NCBI GenBank assembly: GCA_025399215.1
Contig: MU621399.1
Span: 4,787 to 19,723 of the forward strand
From: Globomyces pollinis-pini
Lineage: Eukaryota; Chytridiomycota; Chytridiomycetes; Rhizophydiales; Globomycetaceae
Length of the DNA: 14,937 nucleotides
Direction: 5' to 3'
The position numbers and the translations under genes were made by a program. Shown in pieces: positions 8,696-14,937 of this stretch; positions within the stretch are counted from its first letter, which is position 1; every line of letters begins with the position of its first letter. Below the pieces are notes generated by a model. It was given only the letters and a program-made list of their open reading frames with translations, did no database searches and was not told the DNA's origin.

Positions 8696-8715
8696 TTGTA
8701 CACTCAAGTGTACAA
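8696..8715. repeat. Near-palindrome TTGTACACT-CA-AGTGTACAA
   Basis: Two perfect 9-nt inverted arms separated by 2 nt, with a further TGTACAA copy just upstream (about 8684-8690). It lies about 110 nt after the ADAM 1 stop, so it could be a hairpin in the 3' UTR or a dimer binding site in front of ADAM 2. Confidence 0.5.
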
Positions 8716-8835
8716 ATTCAACTGATTTGGATATAAAATTTCCCCCCTTTCTACACTTGACCAAAATCGGATTTATAATCTAAACGTTCCCATACACAAC
8801 TCAACTCTTTCAACTTTTTTTCAGATCCAATGTAC

Positions 8836-8843
8836 TGACGTCA
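8836..8843. promoter_or_regulatory. TGACGTCA (CRE/ATF-type box) upstream of ADAM 2
   Basis: Perfect 8-bp palindrome matching the consensus of bZIP factors of the CREB/ATF family, 39-46 nt before the ATG of ADAM 2. It overlaps the beginning of a possible short upstream frame. Binding is inferred. Confidence 0.4.
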
Positions 8844-8881
8844 TGAAGCTTCTTGATTATTTCTATTGATAAAAAGTCAAG

Positions 8882-11454
8882 ATGATTCGTATCATTCTAA
8901 ATTGGTTATTCATTCCCATTGGTTATTTATTTTTGATTGTTCATTTATAGTTTATGGAATTCAAACGCGAATACAATCTTATGATTTCATTACCAATTCC
9001 ATTTTGACTAAACTTTCTCCATCAAAAACAATACTAAAATTCAATGTAAATGATTTATTAGATGATTGATTGTAAAAGTCGTATAATCAAACATATGAAT
9101 TTGAATTGATTCCCATGGATGGATTGAATAGTTATGAATCAACCATTCAAATTCATTCCAAAGATGAACAATACGAGATGGATTTGGATTCAATGTATTT
9201 GTATTCTGGAAAATTACGAGATGGACAAGATTCCAATTCTTGGGTTCGAATCTTGATACCAAAGTAATGGAATGGTTGGTTGATTTGTAGTGATGATGTG
9301 GATCGAATGCAGGGAGTTATCATGATTCATGGAGAATTTTTACAAATCAAATCTATTAGTGATTATCAACAAACAAAGAATTTTGTAACATTTTTTTTAT
9401 TTGATGATTTTATATGTGATTAGAATGATATTGAAGTTGCAACTCCTTATTCACGTCTTTCAAATCATCGATATAGTAAAGTCATGATCTTTAATGATAA
9501 TCATGATGTTTCTGATCAAATCGTTTCAACTCAGACGCTCATCAAACGACAGGTAATCATTCAATAATTCATGTCAAAAAAAGTCTGATTTCACGTATTG
9601 TGGTATGTTAAACCCAACCGTGACTCAGAAAAAATTCATTTCACATCTATTGAATGATAATACTACAGATGCTCATCATTGTCCATCCAAAACTAAAGTA
9701 TTGATGATGGTATGTATATAATGTTTGATGTAAAAAAGGGAATTGTTGCAGATTGTACGTATGTTCAAACAAAAGGTGGAATTTCAAATACTATAGATTC
9801 CATTCTCACAAATTGGGCTATAGTTTCAAACATTTATGAAAAGAATTTTAACATTCGAATCATGATTTCAACTATTGTTATTAAAGAGTATTGTACACCA
9901 AATGATAATTTATCAATTTGGAATTCTGATTGTACAAATATTCAATTGACGTTGATAAAACGGTTATCGGAATTTTCGAGATGGACTGGGGATAGAACTG
10001 AATCCGTTGGGTTATGGCATCTACATACAAAATGCAGGTATTATGAATTTCATTTTTATTATTAGTACATTACCAGAAGTGGGAATGGCTTGGTTAGGTA
10101 TAACCTTTATATTTATACATAGCAACACTATGTGAACGAAATGTTTTGAAACAAGGTAGTGGTGATTCAGAAATATTTGTATCAGGGAGTGGAATATCTT
10201 CTGTAACTCCTATTGAATGGAAAGTGATTGCTCACGAATTGGGTCACAGTAACGTTTCATTCTTTCAAACAATAGATTTTGGTGCCTTACATGATTGTGA
10301 TTCACATACTTGTCTATCAGAGTCGAGTATGTGTACTAAATGTACAGAAGGTGTGGATTCTTGTAATTGCAATGGAAAGTTTTGTAATGAAAATTCTTAT
10401 TGACCTTTAGTGATGAGTGCAACAGACAGTGGAACAACTGATCTTTTCTCGCCAAATACGTTCAATCTGATATGTCCCACCATACAGAAACTAGGCACGT
10501 GCTTGAAAGGTATTTAGAGGCTGTCTTATTATAGATTTGGATGAACTTAGAACCCCATTTGTAAAAGGTATCTGTGGTAATGGTATTCGCGAAAATGATG
10601 AACAATGCGATTGCGGTAGCGAAGTGGATTGCATCAAAGATGCATGTTGTGATGGTAAAACTTGTAGGTTAAAACCAAATGCTCAATGCGATAAAAACGA
10701 TTTGTGCTGCAATGAATTGTGTCAATTGAAAGTATTTCAAATTGGAACTAATTAATAGCCAAATAACGTCAAATGTCACATCGCTTCAAATGAATGCGAT
10801 TCTGATGCAGTAATTAATTTAAATATTAAAGATTGATAGTTTTGCTCTGGTCAAACTTCTATATGCCCTACTGACACATTTCTTCCTAATGGTTCTAGAT
10901 GCACCAATAATGTATTTCAGGCACTATTCATATTGTAGGGGACATCGGCAGTTTGTACCTCAGGTGTTTGCACGACTAGGTATTCATAGCGGTGCTAACG
11001 TAAAACCAGAGATGCACAGTGTTTAGTCAACACAATGGGTATAACAACCATTCAATCGTGCCCAGAATATGACAACGAGTGTGATATTGTGTGTCAAGAT
11101 TCGAATAAAAAATGCTTTAGGATGAGGGGAAGCTTTCTGGATGGTAATCAAGCATATTTTCAATAGTAGGTACTACCTGTAGTGGTGACGGACATTGTCA
11201 AGCTGGGGTTTGTATTGGATGGACAATTTGTAAGATTCTAGAGTTAAACAGTAGGGGGAAAAGCATTGCTCTATCTGCATAACTTTCCACAATACGGTTG
11301 GCCAATATTTTCAATATCATTGCTTGTAATTATCATTGTATTTGCTGTACTTTTGCATAGAGTCTACAGGTGGCAATCCAAATCTAAACATACTCCACAA
11401 CTTCAACAATCTCAAGATACCTTCAGCTCGTTGGAAAAGTTGAATGAATATTGA
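8882..11454 (+). CDS. ADAM-type membrane metalloprotease 2 (reprolysin-disintegrin), 18 exons
   Basis: Predicted 695-residue paralogue of the neighbouring ADAM. Exons: 8882-8921, 8951-9045, 9079-9263, 9291-9384, 9424-9552, 9584-9709, 9739-10037, 10066-10097, 10123-10248, 10276-10383, 10411-10509, 10535-10731, 10759-10809, 10840-10911, 10939-10979, 11010-11143, 11170-11229, 11255-11454. The 17 introns are 25-39 nt and GT-AG. Domains: signal peptide (MIRIILNWLFIPIVYG), prodomain, dibasic KR at 179-180, protease with HELGHNFGALHDC (H371, E372, H375, H381) and Met-turn LMSA, disintegrin with GICGNG and CDCG (loop position NECD), Cys-rich region, transmembrane helix about 643-663, and a tail of only about 32 residues. 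Fifteen introns match the paralogue; those at 9553-9583 and 11144-11169 are unique. The catalytic residues look intact, so both copies should be active proteases. Confidence 0.9.
10249..10275 (+). other. Stop-free 27-nt intron inside the zinc motif of ADAM 2
   Basis: GT-AG intron after CAC A; splicing gives HELGH + N + FGALHD. Its length is a multiple of three and it has no stop in frame, so an unspliced reading stays open and inserts nine residues (reading HELGHSNVSFFQTIDFGALHD) that would displace the third zinc histidine. Confidence 0.88.
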
Positions 11455-11753
11455 AATATTTTAATACCAAAGTAAGATACCAGTATCCGTTTTTTTAAAA
11501 ATAAATTAATCCAACACGTAACTTATCAACAAATACCATCGCTTATATGTAGCTCTCAATGAGATACAATCAAGTATTTCTTGATCAAATTTCTTTATCC
11601 AACGTAAATAAATTAAATGTCCTTTTGACAATTGATGATACCCTCACAACCCATTCCTTCTCATTGTAGTTGTACATTGAAGTGATGTGATTAAGTGAAG
11701 GCTATCGATTCCTTTGTCACGCCTTCTTTTTTCATTTTCATTTTATTGTTGTG
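11455..11753. other. Spacer between ADAM 2 and PKC1
   Basis: No gene. Two plus-strand AATAAA signals (11500-11505 and 11607-11612) are candidates for polyadenylation of ADAM 2; the first, 46 nt after its stop, is the better one. The rest should be the PKC1 promoter and leader; a pyrimidine-rich stretch precedes the ATG. Confidence 0.5.
11500..11505 (+). terminator. Poly(A) signal of ADAM 2
   Basis: AATAAA 46 nt after the ADAM 2 stop codon, in an AT-rich 3' flank. Confidence 0.5.
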
Positions 11754-14800
<3,047 letters not shown>

Positions 14801-14811
14801 AAACATTTATC

Positions 14812-14817
14812 AATAAA
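14812..14817 (+). terminator. Poly(A) signal of PKC1
   Basis: AATAAA 12 nt after the PKC1 stop codon, giving a very short 3' UTR, as at the other genes of this window. Confidence 0.6.
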
Positions 14818-14890
14818 AGTATCCTTTACATTTTATTCATTTAAAAATACACCCTTAGCTTTTTTTATGAATAAGAGTAATATTTATCCT

Positions 14891-14896
<6 letters not shown>

Positions 14897-14937
<41 letters not shown>
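14897..14937. repeat. T homopolymer at the window end
   Basis: An uninterrupted run of 41 T reaching the last base. It is either a true long homopolymer or, more likely, where a contig assembly stopped. It lies outside any gene. Confidence 0.8.

Larger units (their letters stand above)
8585..8881. other. Spacer between ADAM 1 and ADAM 2
   Basis: No gene. It contains a 20-bp near-palindrome (8696-8715), a TGACGTCA box (8836-8843) and two tiny upstream reading frames (8830-8838 and 8843-8869) ahead of the ADAM 2 start. Confidence 0.5.

Noticed and set aside
10497..10502. Fourth CACGTG as a regulatory site
   Set aside because: It lies inside the coding sequence of ADAM 2 (codons for G-T-C) and is expected by chance.

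Overview
The window looks like nuclear DNA of an early-diverging (non-Dikarya) fungus. The main reason is a protein kinase C with the fungal Pkc1 layout (two HR1 repeats, C2, two C1 zinc fingers, AGC kinase with DYG instead of DFG). Transmembrane ADAM proteases fit, because Dikarya mostly lack them. DNA is AT-rich and the spliced genes carry very small GT-AG introns: 42 well-determined introns of 25-39 nt in four genes. The assignment rests on protein architecture only; I could not run a search.

Layout. (1) 268-3811, minus strand: three tandem intronless paralogues of a secreted DNA/RNA non-specific endonuclease (DRGH family), each with a signal peptide, a near-start TATA box and an upstream CACGTG box. 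(2) 3812-4842: a long spacer with no recognisable gene but with coding-like fragments and several CACGTT/AACGTG words. (3) 4843-5730, minus strand: a small four-exon calcineurin-like metallophosphoesterase, divergent from (4). (4) 5877-8584 and 8882-11454, plus strand: two tandem paralogous ADAM proteases (signal peptide, prodomain, dibasic cleavage site, reprolysin zinc site, disintegrin, Cys-rich region, one transmembrane helix, cytoplasmic tail) with 16 and 18 exons; 15 introns are positionally shared. (5) 11754-14800, plus strand: the Pkc1 orthologue, nine exons, followed by a polyadenylation signal and a 41-nt T homopolymer that ends the window.

How it fits together. The nucleases (secreted) and ADAMs (cell surface) suggest a secretome-like cluster next to a housekeeping kinase. 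The nucleases could scavenge phosphate and nucleosides or degrade extracellular DNA; shared CACGTG boxes would fit phosphate-responsive bHLH control, but that is a hypothesis. Splicing matters here: reading frames left unspliced break the ADAM and phosphatase genes into many apparent small ORFs, and in both ADAMs an intron cuts the zinc-binding motif.
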